Shown: positions 10,826-21,899 of the stretch, in pieces
Layout: every line of letters begins with the position of its first letter
Numbering within the stretch: the stretch's first letter is position 1
Source of the DNA: Isoetes taiwanensis
Lineage: Eukaryota > Streptophyta > Lycopodiopsida > Isoetales > Isoetaceae
NCBI GenBank assembly: GCA_021234155.1
Contig: JAJEKV010000041.1
Location: 98,491 to 162,490 of the forward strand
DNA length: 64,000 bases
Direction: 5' to 3'
Notes under the pieces: model-generated
Database searches by the model: none
What the model was told of the DNA's origin: nothing
Seen by the model: the letters and a program-made list of their open reading frames with translations, nothing else
Program-made: the position numbers and the translations under genes

Positions 10826-11576
10826 AAGAGAATCTTCTGGGAATCTTCGAGTTTCAACGAATCTATGGTAAGTTGAGGGAATCTAGGAGAATCTTTAAGG
10901 GATCTTAGAGAATCCAGAGGAATATCATGAGAATCTATGGGAATCTCAAGAGAGCATCTTTGAGAATGTAAGGGAATCTAAGGGAATCTTGATAAAATCT
11001 TTAAGAGCCTAGAGGAATCTTGAAGGAATCTTGGGGTCTATGGGAACCTTCGTAGAATCTATAGGAACTAGAGGAATCTTAAGAGAATCTAGGGGTATAT
11101 TTGTAAAATGTTCGAGAATTTAAAGTAATCTTGATGGAATCTTGGAGAATCTAGAAGAATCTAGGAGAATCTTCATAGAATCTTGGAGAATCTAGAGGAA
11201 TCTTGGGGTATTCTTTTGGAATCTAGAGGAATCGAAAGGAATCTTCATAAAATCTTTAAGAATCTATAGGATTCTAAATGGAATCTTGGAGAATCTAGTA
11301 GAATCTTAACAAAATCTAGGGGAATCTTCGTAGAATCTTAAGAATCTAGAGAATCTTTGTAGAACTTTAAGAATCTAAGAGAATCTTTGGAAATCTAGGA
11401 GAATCTAAGTGAAGCTTAAAAGAATCTTTGGAAATCTAAGGGAAATCTTCCTAAAATTTTGGGAATCTAGGGGAATCTAAATGGAATCTTAGATAATCTT
11501 CATAGAATCTTGGAGAATCTAGAAGAATATTCATAGAATCTTGAGGAACCTAGAGGAATCATGGAATAATCTTTGG

Positions 11577-12263
11577 AAAAAGGTTGCTAGTACTCTGCCA
11601 TTGGTTGCTCCAGAGGCTATTGAAGGCTGCATGTGGGTTTCCCACCAGAGTATTCATGAGCATAGGCTTGTGAATTCTATGTATAGGCTGCTTGTCAATA
11701 GTGATATCCTTCCGCCATCCACTAGGTGGTCCCTTCAGCTTTCACCTCCTAATTGGAGACGTATGTGGACTTGGGCTTGGGATAAACTACTCCATCCTAA
11801 GGTGGCTGTGCTTTGGTGGCAGATTCTTCACAGATGTCCTCGTGTGAACGTGTTTGTCCACAGATTTGATCCTCGAGTGTCAGCACTCTGCCCACTGTGC
11901 AAGCAAAGGGACGAGACCATTGAGCATTGTTTCTTTTTATATGTTCATCTCCAGCCTGTTTGGTCTTGGCTGCTTTCTCTTTTTCATGTGACATTGACAA
12001 GTCAACAAGTGCTTCTGGCTGTCTATCCGGATACTTGGAATAAGTTGTGGAGCCAAGCATTTCATTTAGCATTAGGATGGTTGTTATGGTCCATCTGGAA
12101 GCGCAGAAGACTGTCTATCTTTCAGGGTTTGGATATTCCTCCTGCAGTTGTCCTCCAAGACGCACAAGCTAGAGTTGTTAAGGCTTACCATTGCTCTTCG
12201 CTTGCTCCTGCCAAGCAACAGTTGATATTTGAGTCCTATTTGAGTGTGTTGTCTTATGCATAG
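11577..12263 (+). CDS. LINE ORF2 C-terminal region with zf-RVT domain
   Basis: About 228 codons are open to the TAG at 12261-12263. The product has the plant LINE zf-RVT layout: a Trp-rich stretch (WAWDKLLHPKVAVLWWQILH), then CPLCKQRDETIEHCFF, a CxxC..HC zinc-binding module that follows the reverse transcriptase, then a helical tail. The RT and endonuclease domains are lost by 5' truncation. No internal stop or frameshift interrupts this part, so the insertion is younger than the copy at 35 kb. No start codon is meaningful because the frame begins at the truncation point. Confidence 0.85.
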   Translation, partial: KKVASTLPLVAPEAIEGCMWVSHQSIHEHRLVNSMYRLLVNSDILPPSTRWSLQLSPPNWRRMWTWAWDKLLHPKVAVLWWQILHRCPRVNVFVHRFDPRVSALCPLCKQRDETIEHCFFLYVHLQPVWSWLLSLFHVTLTSQQVLLAVYPDTWNKLWSQAFHLALGWLLWSIWKRRRLSIFQGLDIPPAVVLQDAQARVVKAYHCSSLAPAKQQLIFESYLSVLSYA

Positions 12264-12383
12264 GCTGGTGGTTCTACTCAGTGGATCATGATTATCCTCT
12301 GAGACTTTATTCCCGCCTCTGCATTTGTATTTTGCTTTTTGGCTTGGAGTTTCAATAAAGTTTGTTGTCCTTCAAAAAAAAAA
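11577..12383 (+). mobile_element. 5'-truncated LINE, poly-A tail, in the GAATCT array
   Basis: The element keeps the last part of ORF2, a short 3' UTR with AATAAA (about 12353) and a poly-A tail at 12373-12383. AATCTTTGG occurs directly before the 5' break (11568-11576) and directly after the tail (12384-12392), consistent with a target-site duplication, although that motif is common in the array. The satellite is therefore older than the insertion. A second copy of the same family lies at 35217-36430 on the opposite strand. Confidence 0.85.
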
Positions 12384-12523
12384 AATCTTTGGGAATCTTA
12401 GAGAATCTTAAGAGAATCTATGGAAAGCTAGGAGAATCTAATGAAATTGTCATAAAATCTTTAAGAATCTATGGGAACTTAGATAGAATCTTGGAGAATG
12501 TAACAGAATCTTAATAAAATCTA

Positions 12524-12636
12524 TAGGTAAGGCCTCGGGTTGGGGTAACCCAACAAGGGTTCAAAACCCACTAGATACCATCAGGTGGGAGACGTGGGTG
12601 GGTGCAAGTCCACCAACTTGCCTTCAAACAAAAAAA
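12524..12636 (+). mobile_element. SINE-like insertion in the GAATCT array
   Basis: A 113-bp unit unlike the array interrupts it: GGTAAGGCCTCGGGTTGG near its start, a pol III B-box-like GGGTTCAAAACCC at about 12557, and an A-rich end (AACAAAAAAA). AATCTA lies on both sides but is also an array motif. The composition fits a tRNA-related SINE. The A box is weak, so a different small insertion is possible. Confidence 0.45.
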
Positions 12637-14113
12637 CGAATCTAGGGGAATCTTTGTAGAATCTTAAGGAATCTAAGGGTACTTATGGGAATCTTGGTGC
12701 GATCTTTGAAAATGTAGGGGAATCTTCATAGGATCCTAGAGAATCTAGAGGAATCTCAAGAGAATCTTAGGGATTCTAGGGAAATCTTTATAAAATCTTG
12801 GGAAATCTAAGAGAATCTACATGGTTCAAGAGAGAACCTTTGAGAATCTAAGGGAATCTAGGGGAATCTTCCTAAAATTTCTGAGAATCTAAGGGAATCT
12901 CGATGGAATCTTAGAGAATCTTCATAGAATCGTGGAGAATCTAGGAGAATCTTCATAGAATCTTGGAGAACCTAGAGAAATCAAGAGATAAGCATTGGAA
13001 ATCTTAAGAGAATCTATGGAAGTATAGGAGAATCTCAGGAATTTGTCATAAAATTTAAGAATCTATGGGAATTTAGATAGAATCGTGGAGAATCTAGGGG
13101 AATCTTAATAAAATCGAGGGGTAGTCTAGGGGAATCTCAAAAGAATCTATAGGAATCTCAAGTGTTTCTTTGGGAATCTAGGGGAATCTTCCTAAAATCT
13201 TTGAGAACTTAGAATAATCTTGATGGAATCTTCGAGAATCTAGAAGAATCTTCATAGAATCTTGGAGAATCTAGAGGAATCTTGGGGTATCCTTTTGGAA
13301 TCTAGGAAAATCTTTGGAGAATCTTAGGGAATCTCAAAAGAATCTTTGGGAATCTAGGAAAATTTACATTCATATGCGAATCTAGAAGGAATCTTGGGGA
13401 CTCTAGGGGAATCTTAATCAAATCTAGGGGAATCTAAAGGAATCTAAGGGAATCTAGGAGAATCTAAGAGAATCTTTGGGAATCTAGGGGAGTCTAAAGA
13501 AATCTTTTTAGAATCTTTAAGAATTTAGAAGAATCTTGATGGAATCTTAGAGAATCTAAGAGAATCTTCATAGAATCTTGGGGAATCTAGGAGAATCTAA
13601 GGGAATCTGGATAAAATCCAGGGGAACCTCCATAGAATCTTGCACATCTAGGGGAATCTTTGTAGAATCTTAAGGTATCTAAGGGGAAATCCAAGGGCAT
13701 CTACGGGAATCAAGGTGCAATTCTTGGAGAAATTAGGGAATCTTCATAGAATCTTAGAGAATCTAGACGAATCTCAAGAAAATCTTAGAGATTCTAGGGG
13801 AATCTTTATAGAATCTTGGGAAATTCAAGAGAATCTACATGGATTCTTGGAAAATCTAGAGGAATCTTGGGATAATCTTTGAAAATTTAGGGAAATCTCA
13901 AGAGAATCTTAGGAAACCTAGGGGAATCTAAAGAAATTTATATAAAATCTTTGAGAGTCGAGAGGAATCTTGGAGAATCTAGGAGAATCTTCATAGAATC
14001 TACGGGAATCTAGGAGAACCTATATAGAATATTGCATAATCAAAAGAAACCTTGGGATAATCTTACAAATTCTAGGGGAATCTTTGTAGAATGTTTGGAA
14101 TCTAGGGGAATCT

Positions 14114-15814
14114 TTTATGCTGGGTGTGTTTTGAAGGGTCGGCTTCATGCAGTCCTTCATATTACAAACACTATATCAAATTGTGCATATTAGAAAGCGA
14201 CCTAATGTTCTTGCTATGTCAAAAATAGCCCAAATGATCACATATAACTTGAAATTTAGACACACGATATAGTTCAAATTAATAATCCTATCTTTATGGA
14301 CCTTAAGGATCTTGGTGGAGGAAGGAAGCACACTTGCTTAGAGTTTTGTGGAGTTACAATAAAAGTACTTTCCTTATTTTTTATTTCACTGAAATTTACA
14401 AGACGGAGACTGCTAGAGATGAAAAAGCATCAAACTATTATTATGTTATCAAACAAAATGCCAAAAGAAGACCGCTTTGACCGTTATGTTGCACATACAC
14501 TTGTTTCTCATCAACTTTGTAACTTTGTACATGATCTCTTCAACTTAGCTAAGATTTAAAGCAATTTTGCAACATCACCTAGTCCTTTGGTACTGAGCCA
14601 AGGTGTTGCAACTAAAATAATATTATTCAATATGAAATTTGTATCTACAAAATTAAAAAACAACTAAGCTTGGCTGTCGTTGGCATGTAACATATAAATT
14701 TCGAAAAAAAATCTAGGTCAAGTGAGCTTGTGCCAATTGACACGAATTCCAAACTCCAATACAAAGGTACAAAGGAGTTGTGGTTTGGTTATATACATTG
14801 AATGTGCATGAATAGATATAAACTCATAGGTGTGATCATCCATGGAAACTCATAGGTGTCATCATCCATGGACAAGGAATCTGCCTCTAACTTGCATGTG
14901 GTCCATAGCTAGACAACTAGAAGTTGTTGTTAATAGCCTAGCCCAAAAAGATATACCTAGAAAGAGTAGATAAGGGCACATGTTTCAAATAAGTTCAAAA
15001 CCTAGGCAAAGTCGTGGCATCTTGGCAAGTATCACATCTATTCAAGGCTATATTATATACTTGTGTAACTCAAAAATTGCAGGGGAAAAAATAAATGGGC
15101 TAATTAGTTTCCTATCCTTGTGGATGTAAAGAATTTTAATGGGCATTGAAGATAGGGTGATTGAAGCTTTCTATCTCGTGAATTACTTACTTGAATGAAT
15201 ATGACACTATTGTATTGTTTAATGACATATATTAAAATTATACGATCTATATATATTGATCATGTGTTTGGCCTCAATTGTATTGTTGCATAATAGAGCA
15301 TTTTTATAATTTATATACTTCTTGTTCGTAATTATATTTAGTTTATGTAGCGTGTGCCTATAACATTATTTAATTGGTCTCTTTCCATCTGAATGCCATC
15401 GTACATGCATGTTATTAGTTGTAATGCATGAATTAGTAGGGGCCTTAATGAGAGATGTGAAAAGTATTATTTGCAGGTGCATGAATTGGTTAAGAAGGAA
15501 TTTCAAGTTATAAAGGAACATAGGTGTCGACCACCCTTCTAGCATCTTCGAGCATGCGGGCCATGCTTGAGAAGCCCTTATTGACAGGAGCCAGCAAGGT
15601 TGTAAGAGACAGGTTATCTACGCATACCACGTTAGTATCGGGAAACCAAAATATAATATATACAAGGGATTATGCAACAAAGAGAAGCAGTTGGAGAGTG
15701 AAGGACAGTTTTGGAGAGGAGCAAGGGAGCATTTTGGTGACAATATGGGAAAGGAAGCAGTCATGGTAGTTTGTTTGATGGCGGCGTTTTTCGTGCTTCC
15801 AATGCTTCTGCCAC
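14114..15814. other. No gene seen; one 26-bp duplication
   Basis: AT-rich DNA. Positions 14821-14846 and 14847-14872 are adjacent copies of AACTCATAGGTGT.ATCATCC differing by one base. A splice-acceptor-like TTATTTGCAG at about 15467-15476 precedes a short open tract, but no exon could be confirmed. Confidence 0.4.
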
Positions 15815-16045
15815 CTCTCCCTCCTCCCCCTTCTATCTTCATGCTTTTACCATTCCTCGTATTTCTTCCTCTCATGTTGCTGGCTATTTTGAAGCCTCAG
15901 GATCTGGACCGTGAGTAACTATTTCTTGGCCAAGGTTTTAATGAGTGTCGGGCAGACTCTTTTTACTCCATCGAGACATTTCTTACTCAAGCAGTATCAA
16001 AACTCTGAATGTTGTCTCAAGGATTTTCTCTTTGTCTCTCTATAT
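15815..16045. repeat. Uninterrupted paralog of 8768-8933 + 10237-10300
   Basis: The same phrases follow in order (CCTTCTATCTTCATGC, TGAGTAACTATTTCTTG, ACATTTCTTACT, GTATCAAA.CTCT, TTGTCTC) without the 1.29-kb retroposon. This is the reference for the empty site. The nature of the repeated unit is unknown. Confidence 0.7.
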
Positions 16046-16768
16046 ATTTTACAGTCTTAAGCTGCATATTTCTCCCAATCTGACAGTCAGATGCCTAAGC
16101 TCTTGGGTTGCCACTTGGTTGATATTCTTCTTTTTTGAAAAATATAAAGGAACAGGCACCTTGCCTGTCGTTTTTAATTTGCATAGCTTCGGTCTTGCAA
16201 GCTTCTTCCCTTTTGTCCCGTCCTTTGAGGATAATAGGCATGATATACTATCATGGTATTCTTATTTCCACCTCTTGAAATTCAGTTACACATTATCTTT
16301 TCATATATATTAGAAATTTCATAAGACTTTATAATGTCGCATATGTGTGTGCAAGATGTTGTGAGTATTTTCTATCAAGTCTCAAGAGGTAGAGAGGATT
16401 ATCTGCCGAACTCACAAACAGATTGTCATGGAGTATATTGTCTTATGATGTTTGCTAAGGTTTCTAAAACACCGCCTCTGCAGAAGGTCTATGAGCACAG
16501 GACTGGAATTTGCAGGGATTAAAGGAGCCGCAAAAGCCTGCATCGTCCCAATCAGTCCATCAACTTGGATTCTGGATCTTGCACTGAAATAAAAGGTAAG
16601 AAATGACTCTATTTTGGTGAGATTTCATTCTTACAACATTCTTGGTCAGATCGCCACATCTCGACTGCTTTTTTGGCTTCACCTGTGATATAAGAGCAAC
16701 AATATAAGAGCAAGCTCCAAACCTGGATGCAATATATTTTTAGGAACTCCGTATATCTCAAGCGAGAT
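16046..16768. other. No gene seen
   Basis: Short open frames only. Nothing recognised. Confidence 0.35.
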
Positions 16769-16881
16769 GTGGTTAATGTGGCCAACCAGGCCACATTAAC
16801 CACTGGTTAATGGTGCCAAAAAGTGGTTAATGTGGCCAAAAAAGTGGTTAATGTGGCCAAAAAGTGGTTAATGTGGCCAAA
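16769..16881. repeat. Perfect palindrome plus 21-bp minisatellite
   Basis: GTGGTTAATGTGGCC at 16769-16783 is mirrored perfectly at 16789-16803 around a 5-bp loop. The same 15-mer then recurs three times in direct orientation with A-rich spacers between about 16822 and 16881, period about 21 bp, after one degenerate unit (TGGTTAATGGTGCC). The palindrome may have formed by inversion of one repeat unit. Confidence 0.85.
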
Positions 16882-17170
16882 AAACTAGGCTTCAAACTGC
16901 GCGGCGGGGGCAAAAATTTCAATCGTTGGGTCTTTCTGCTCCATGGGCAGTTTGATTCGATCTAAAAACCATGCCAATCGCTTTGTCTGCTCCTTTTATG
17001 CTAGATTGCTGAAGAGAGGAACAGATTTGAGGCAGAATGGAGCCGGATCGACCAAAAAACGCCAAAAACAGTTAGTTTTTGGGCTTCAAACCGCGCTGTT
17101 CTTCGTGGCTGATTTAGGCTCTACACTGTTTGGGCTTTTCAAAATGAGATGCATACCATCCCATTGTGTT

Positions 17171-17437
17171 GGTAATGTCATTTTGATGCAAAATGTGCTG
17201 ATTCATTTTTATTACATGGATGCTCCATCTTCTGAGATGCTTTTACAGGCTATGGAACAACTTTATGCATTAGCAGCTTTGGGTCGTCTTGAAAATTTGC
17301 CATTGTTGGGCAGGAGAATGGCAGAGGATGGCACATCCTCCTAAAAGATGAGAATTGCCTTAGATACATATAAACATTCAGAAATAATTATAACAATATG
17401 TGCAATGCTTTCTATTGGAAGTTATATATTATATCAC
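17171..17437 (+). pseudogene. DEAH-box splicing helicase (PRP2/DHX16-like) fragment
   Basis: The + frame reads GNVILMQN, LIHFYYMDAPSSEMLLQAME, QLYALAALGRLENLPLLGRR, MAE, then after a TAA (17342-17344) continues in the same frame as KMRIALDTYKHSEIIITICA, MLSIGSYILYH. This follows DHX16/PRP2 from the GNVVL block through the winged-helix/ratchet segment (EQLYALGAL, GRRMAEFPLDPMLSKM) into the helix bundle (ASEKY..SEEI.T.AAMLS). The family remodels the spliceosome before the first step of splicing. About 90 codons of a protein of roughly 1,000 remain, without introns. There is a four-residue deletion after ILM, a scrambled PLDPMLS block and one in-frame stop. The 3' side is cut by the TIR element that follows. 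It is a dead fragment, origin (retrocopy or captured exon) unknown. Confidence 0.8.
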
Positions 17438-17440
17438 ACA

Positions 17441-17900
17441 TCACTACCAACCAACACATCACTACCATTAACATTAATTAAATCCCCCTTGACACCCCCT
17501 TTGGTTTGGGTGCATATTCACACGGGGGGTGACTCCGGGCATCGAGAGCTGTTGGATAGGCATATTCACCCTTTATTCCTTAATCTACACCGTACATAAA
17601 GTTCCTCGTTTGTGGGGTATGCATGTACAAAATTTGCTATACTGTATAATAAGATTTTCAAAATACTATAAGATTTGAGGTAATATACTACATGGTGTTG
17701 ATTTTGTACATGCAAAACAAAATTTTAGGGGCTCTCCGCCGCCTCACGCCACCCCCGCGTGAATATGCACCCAAACCAAAGGGGTTTCAAGGGGGATTTA
17801 ATTAATGTTAATGGTAGTGATGTGTTGGTTGGTATATTTAACTCAAAAATTTTGGCCTTCCTGGGGCCTTGGGGATGGTGTGATGGTGTGGGGGTTAATA
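17441..17900 (-). mobile_element. Long-TIR element, family GTGCATATTCA, copy A
   Basis: Arms 17445-17525 and 17752-17833 are inverted copies, including GGTTTGGGTGCATATTCAC and AACATTAATTAAATCCCCC. The interior (CATGTACAAAAT.. ATACTATAAGATTT) and the right flank (AAATTTTGGCCTTCCTGGGG) are found again in inverse orientation at 24190-24478, so the element may extend to about 17900. It has no coding capacity. It inserted directly behind the helicase fragment. The superfamily is unresolved. Confidence 0.65.
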
Positions 17901-18071
17901 AATATAGTCGAAAACATGTGTATGTATGACAAGTGAAAAATATAACATATATAGCTGAATATCTAATAGTTGAATATCACCATTTATGACAATATAGGCA
18001 CTTCAAATTGCAGTACATAATAACTTTCAAAATGGTATTGCAAGCAAGATAGTGATTTTTCCATGACGATA

Positions 18072-18160
18072 TGACAATATGCTAACAAGTTCCATTGGCA
18101 TTGTATAGCAAACGTGATAACATGCTAACAAGTTCCATTGGCATTGTATAGCAAACCCTT
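18072..18160. repeat. 43-bp tandem duplication
   Basis: ATGCTAACAAGTTCCATTGG and the following bases to GCAAAC occur twice, 43 bp apart, almost identical over about 37 bp, so the event is fairly recent. Confidence 0.85.
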
Positions 18161-18276
18161 GAACGAGGAATGGACTAAGCATCATGAAGCACATCCTCAA
18201 TACGTGATGATAATATGGTAAATGCTATCCTACATCCTGCATTTATGAATCTCCAATGAAGTCTGAGGCAACCCAT

Positions 18277-18737
18277 CATTAACAAATGGTTGCCTAGCAT
18301 GTTGCAACTAATTTTGCCAAATGTTGATGGCAACCTCAATGGAGTTTGTTGCATTCAAAGCTTTATGCTCTGATGAGTCAAATATAGAGAGACACAATCA
18401 ACATAAGATAGATAACAAAAAGGACACAATGAAATATTCAAACCATTATATGTGTTGCAGTAATTGGAACCACCTTTACGATCCATTGATAAAGCTGTGG
18501 CAAAATTGCATTGCCAGATAAAAGAAAACCCTTCAACAGGACAAACCTGGTTCAATGATGAACATGAGAAACCTTTCTTCCTGCTTGAACAAACCTGTTT
18601 TCCTGCTTGAATGGTCACATTAACAAATGGATGCCTAGCATGTTGCAGCTAATTTTGCCAAATGTGGATGGCAACCTCAATGGAGTTTGTTGCATTCAAA
18701 TCTTTATGCTCTGATGATAAGTCAAATGTACAGAGAA
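18277..18737. repeat. 341-bp direct duplication
   Basis: CATTAACAAATGG.TGCCTAGC and the next 100 bp at 18277-18390 recur at 18618-18737 with about 95% identity. The 227 bp between the copies is single-copy here. Confidence 0.85.
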
Positions 18738-18897
18738 GGATACTTGAGGGAAAGGTTTTACATTCAAAAAGGCCCTCAGATATCTTGTTTCTCCCAAATT
18801 AAATCTTGCGTTCTGTAAAGCAGGAAATGTAAATGGCCCAAACATTTGTCACAACTTTGCAACACCATACCACTGTTCATCTTTATAACTATTGACA

Positions 18898-18966
18898 GGA
18901 GCAAATCGTGTTGAGAAGCTACCTGTATCAGAGGCAAATCGTGCTGAGAAGCTATCTGTATGTTGC
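18898..18966. repeat. 33-bp tandem duplication
   Basis: GCAAATCGTG.TGAGAAGCTA starts at 18901 and again at 18934. Confidence 0.8.
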
Positions 18967-19097
18967 TTTCTATTCTTAAGCTTTTGTCTATCTGAACCAA
19001 ATATTAAGGAACAAGCATCTGAAACCCATTTTACAATAGGGTTTTCGCATCTTTAGCTTAGACCATGGACGTAGCTCCATCTGTTCATTTTCAAGAT

Positions 19098-19255
19098 CTG
19101 AGTACTGTGGACGATGAGGAAATTAGGAAGAACTGTAAGAGTCTAAGATATTCTGGATTTACCTGGGTTTGAATGATGAATACGTCTGCTACTGGGGACG
19201 ACAAGGAAATTAGCAAGAACTGTAAGAATCAACGAAATCCTGGACATTCCTGAAG
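19098..19255. repeat. About 88-bp diverged tandem duplication
   Basis: TACTG.GGACGA..AGGAAATT and AAGAACTGTAAGA occur at about 19102 and 19190 in the same order, with scattered changes. Confidence 0.65.
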
Positions 19256-19627
19256 GGCAAAATGGGCATTCCTTTTTCCATAAGCTTGTCCGAAACACAC
19301 ACAGTTTGCTAGATATTCTCTGTGCCAAAACCAGTTTCTCTACCAAGCAAGCTTGCAAAACCAGTCAAGACCCATGCCCTACAGGCGACCTGAGGCCTGC
19401 CCTTTGCGGCTCCTGCCCTACCTCTAACGAAAATATAGAAGCAAAATCATGGACAATCGAAACCCTAAAATACCATGTTCGATGCTTGCATGTTCAATTT
19501 AAGATAATTTGGGAAATTATAGAGGTGTAACCATTGAAAAAGGCCACTAAAACTATGCTTCAAGTACAAAAATACAAAAAGAAACCCCCTGTTATAATGC
19601 TACATATTCGTCCTGCGAATAAACAAA

Positions 19628-19736
19628 TAAACAGGTTTATGATGACAATGCAAGGACGAATTTTGTTCTAATGCAGACAGATAAACAGGTTTATGGGGAT
19701 AATGCAAGGACCAATTTTACTCTAATGCAACGAGAA
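19628..19736. repeat. 54-bp tandem duplication
   Basis: TAAACAGGTTTATG, AATGCAAGGAC and TCTAATGCA recur with a 54-bp offset (19628 and 19682). Confidence 0.8.
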
Positions 19737-20485
19737 ATTTTCACTCTGGTAATGTAGAGCATCATATTGCACTAGATACACAGTAGGAGGATGTCTCTAT
19801 ACAATGTGCACAATCCTATTTTCTAGACGTAAACCACTAGTAGGGCTAAGTTTCTAGTTATTATGGTGTAGGTTCTTTCCTGGTAATCTTGGTTTTTGAT
19901 TCTTCAGGCAGCGCCACCATAGCACCGCTAAACATTTTCTTCTGCCAGTGCTATGCTCTGCCAACCTACAACAACTTTTTACAGCGATTCTGCTCGGTTG
20001 TTCGGTTGTTCTATGTCAATTTTTTTTTTGCTTGATTGATTTATAGCAATTTTTTTTGCGATGAACATCAATTTTTTATTCAATGTGCACAACAAAAACA
20101 GTAATAAGCTTCTAATCCTATTCTCTAGCGCTGCCGCTGCCATAGCCATAGCCATTCTTGAAACTTAGTCATAGCCACACACCATATCTCTTCCATACAC
20201 CATCGCTCTTCCATACACTATAGATCGCTCAGAGTCGGATCTGTCAAAAATAATTCTAGTACAGAACCAAAAGCAGAAGCAACAGAATAATGGGCCTGCT
20301 AAATGAAAGCATCTGTGAAGCACACAGCTGGATATGAAGAAACTAAGTGGAAAAAAGCCTAAAAAACTCTGCTACAAGCTCTATAGAAGTGCTTTCGGCG
20401 AATCTATGAAGAACCGATGAAGAACCACTGATCTTAGAACAGATAATTGACTGATGTTACAAACAGAATCGACAAAGAAGAACAG

Positions 20486-21822
20486 AATTGAATTGAATTG
20501 AATTTTTATCGTCTGCAGAGACCAATTGGCCTATGGGACCCAAACAAGGAATACAACAAGCGTATTAATAGAATTAAAAAACCCTTGCTCCGGAGGGTTT
20601 TCGAAGGAAAAACCTTGGCAGTAATAGGTATGCTGAGAGAATGTACAATGATATATGATAATGGTACATTATGATGTGTCTCAATGCATTGTCCGAGGAT
20701 ATAACTGCGGGCATCCAAGGCATCCCCGAAATAAGATCCTAGCGAGCCCACTAACATTGTATCCAACAATGCATTCAACTGCTGGTTAGGAAGGATCAAC
20801 TCAGCATAGCTGACGCGAATGTGACTGAATGTCGGGATGATGCAGAGTATGGCTTTCATCTTCAATAGCATCCTGTTGGCAACACAAACACAATCTATCC
20901 TCCCATGCCTCCCGAGCCCATCTGCCTGTCTCAATTTGCAAGCGATGTGCACTGTCTTGGATGGAAGCTATCAACTTGTCTTTTTTGTGGTGGAAGTAGC
21001 ATTGACCATGTGCAAGCATGGGGTTGATTTGGACCTTATAGTGTGTTGTCTTAACATGTTCAAGGACATCAATATCCCAAAGCTTGTCGAGAAAGCAAGC
21101 ATCTAGGTATTGCCGCAACTGATAGTGATTTTCTTCAGTTTCAACTTGGATGCACCTATGCTCTTGTACGTCCCATCTGGGGAACCACCGTTTCGCCCTC
21201 CCTTCCAAAGATGCCTTGAGATGCTGCAGGCCCATGGCCACAGTATAAGTCAGGTTGGGGAGACGTTCATTGCCCATACCCGCCACCTTCTAGAAGCAAA
21301 TAATGTGGTGGTCAAGTGCGGCCTGTTGAAGAGGCAGGAAACCTGTCTCTTGCAGAAAGATCTGATATGGAACTGTGGGTTTTACCCCGAGCGCCCTGCC
21401 AAAAAGGCTTTCTATATCTGCTCCAATTCATTCCACGTGGCTGGGGATATGACCGGACCTCAGACTTTGACCCCATATGAGAACAGGTTCCACCAGAACC
21501 CTCAACAAGTGGGAGAGATGGGGCCAGTCATACAACTCTGCTTTGTAGCTGTTATTCTGCATTGCATACAGTGCCTTCCAACTTGCAGTCACCCGTAATC
21601 GAATAGAAGTATCCCAGTATGTTGTAGTGGGAAACTCTATGCCAAGGTACTTATAAGTGTTCGCCACCTCCACATTTTACCCTTGATAAGTGAAGGAGTG
21701 GAGCCTTGGCTGGCGCGAAGATGAGACAATCAAGACCTTAATCTTGGCCAAATTGACCCTCATTCCAGTAGCCCGCCGGAAACTATCCAGGGCATGAAGG
21801 TGCTGTTGCATGGGGTCCACGG
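20486..21822 (-). mobile_element. 5'-truncated LINE, (AATTC)n tail
   Basis: Read on the minus strand, the element starts near 21822 within the reverse transcriptase (ALDSFRRATGMRVNLAK, then NTYKYLGIEFPTTTYWDTSI, the post-catalytic RT/thumb blocks). It continues into a C-terminal region with RLQIETGRWAREAWEDRLCL and CQQDAIEDESHTL (a CxxC-type zinc module) and ends with a conserved 3' UTR (GGGTCCCATAGG..ATTGG) and the tail GAATTGAATTGAATT (plus strand, about 20486-20505). Several frame breaks are present. It is the same family as the copy at 36683-37434. The C-terminus resembles that copy at HRLRIETGRWER and DESHTLLSCP. Confidence 0.8.
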
Positions 21823-21827
21823 GCAGG

Positions 21828-21899
21828 AGAGGGTTTTCGACGGGAAACCGGCAGGGCAGTGCTGCCCGCTGCCTGCCAGTTTCTCGTCAGAAACCCTCT
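21828..21899. repeat. Hairpin, about 31-bp arms
   Basis: Arms 21828-21859 and 21869-21899 are reverse complements with a few mismatches (AGAGGGTTTTCGACGGGAAA against its mirror). It adjoins the 5' break of the minus-strand LINE, so it may be the insertion target or an independent foldback element. Confidence 0.65.

Larger units (their letters stand above)
10826..14113. repeat. Degenerate GAATCT satellite/minisatellite
   Basis: Some 2.3 kb of array DNA (3.3 kb including two insertions) consists of the hexamer GAATCT repeated hundreds of times. Spacers are mainly TAGGG, TTGGA, TTCATA or TAGAG, so hexamers commonly start 10-11 bp apart. Longer combinations such as GAATCTTCATAGAATCTTGG recur, giving a loose higher-order period near 30 bp. 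Copies are heavily diverged. It carries no gene of its own. Confidence 0.95.
17901..20485. other. Gene-free stretch with many small duplications
   Basis: No gene is recognised. The stretch is marked by five independent tandem or near-tandem duplications, listed separately, with periods of 33 to 341 bp. Confidence 0.5.

Noticed and set aside
10826-14113. Could the GAATCT array be a CRISPR or telomeric array?
   Set aside because: Units are too short, too degenerate and without unique spacers of constant length for CRISPR; the motif is not the plant telomere repeat and the context is eukaryotic.
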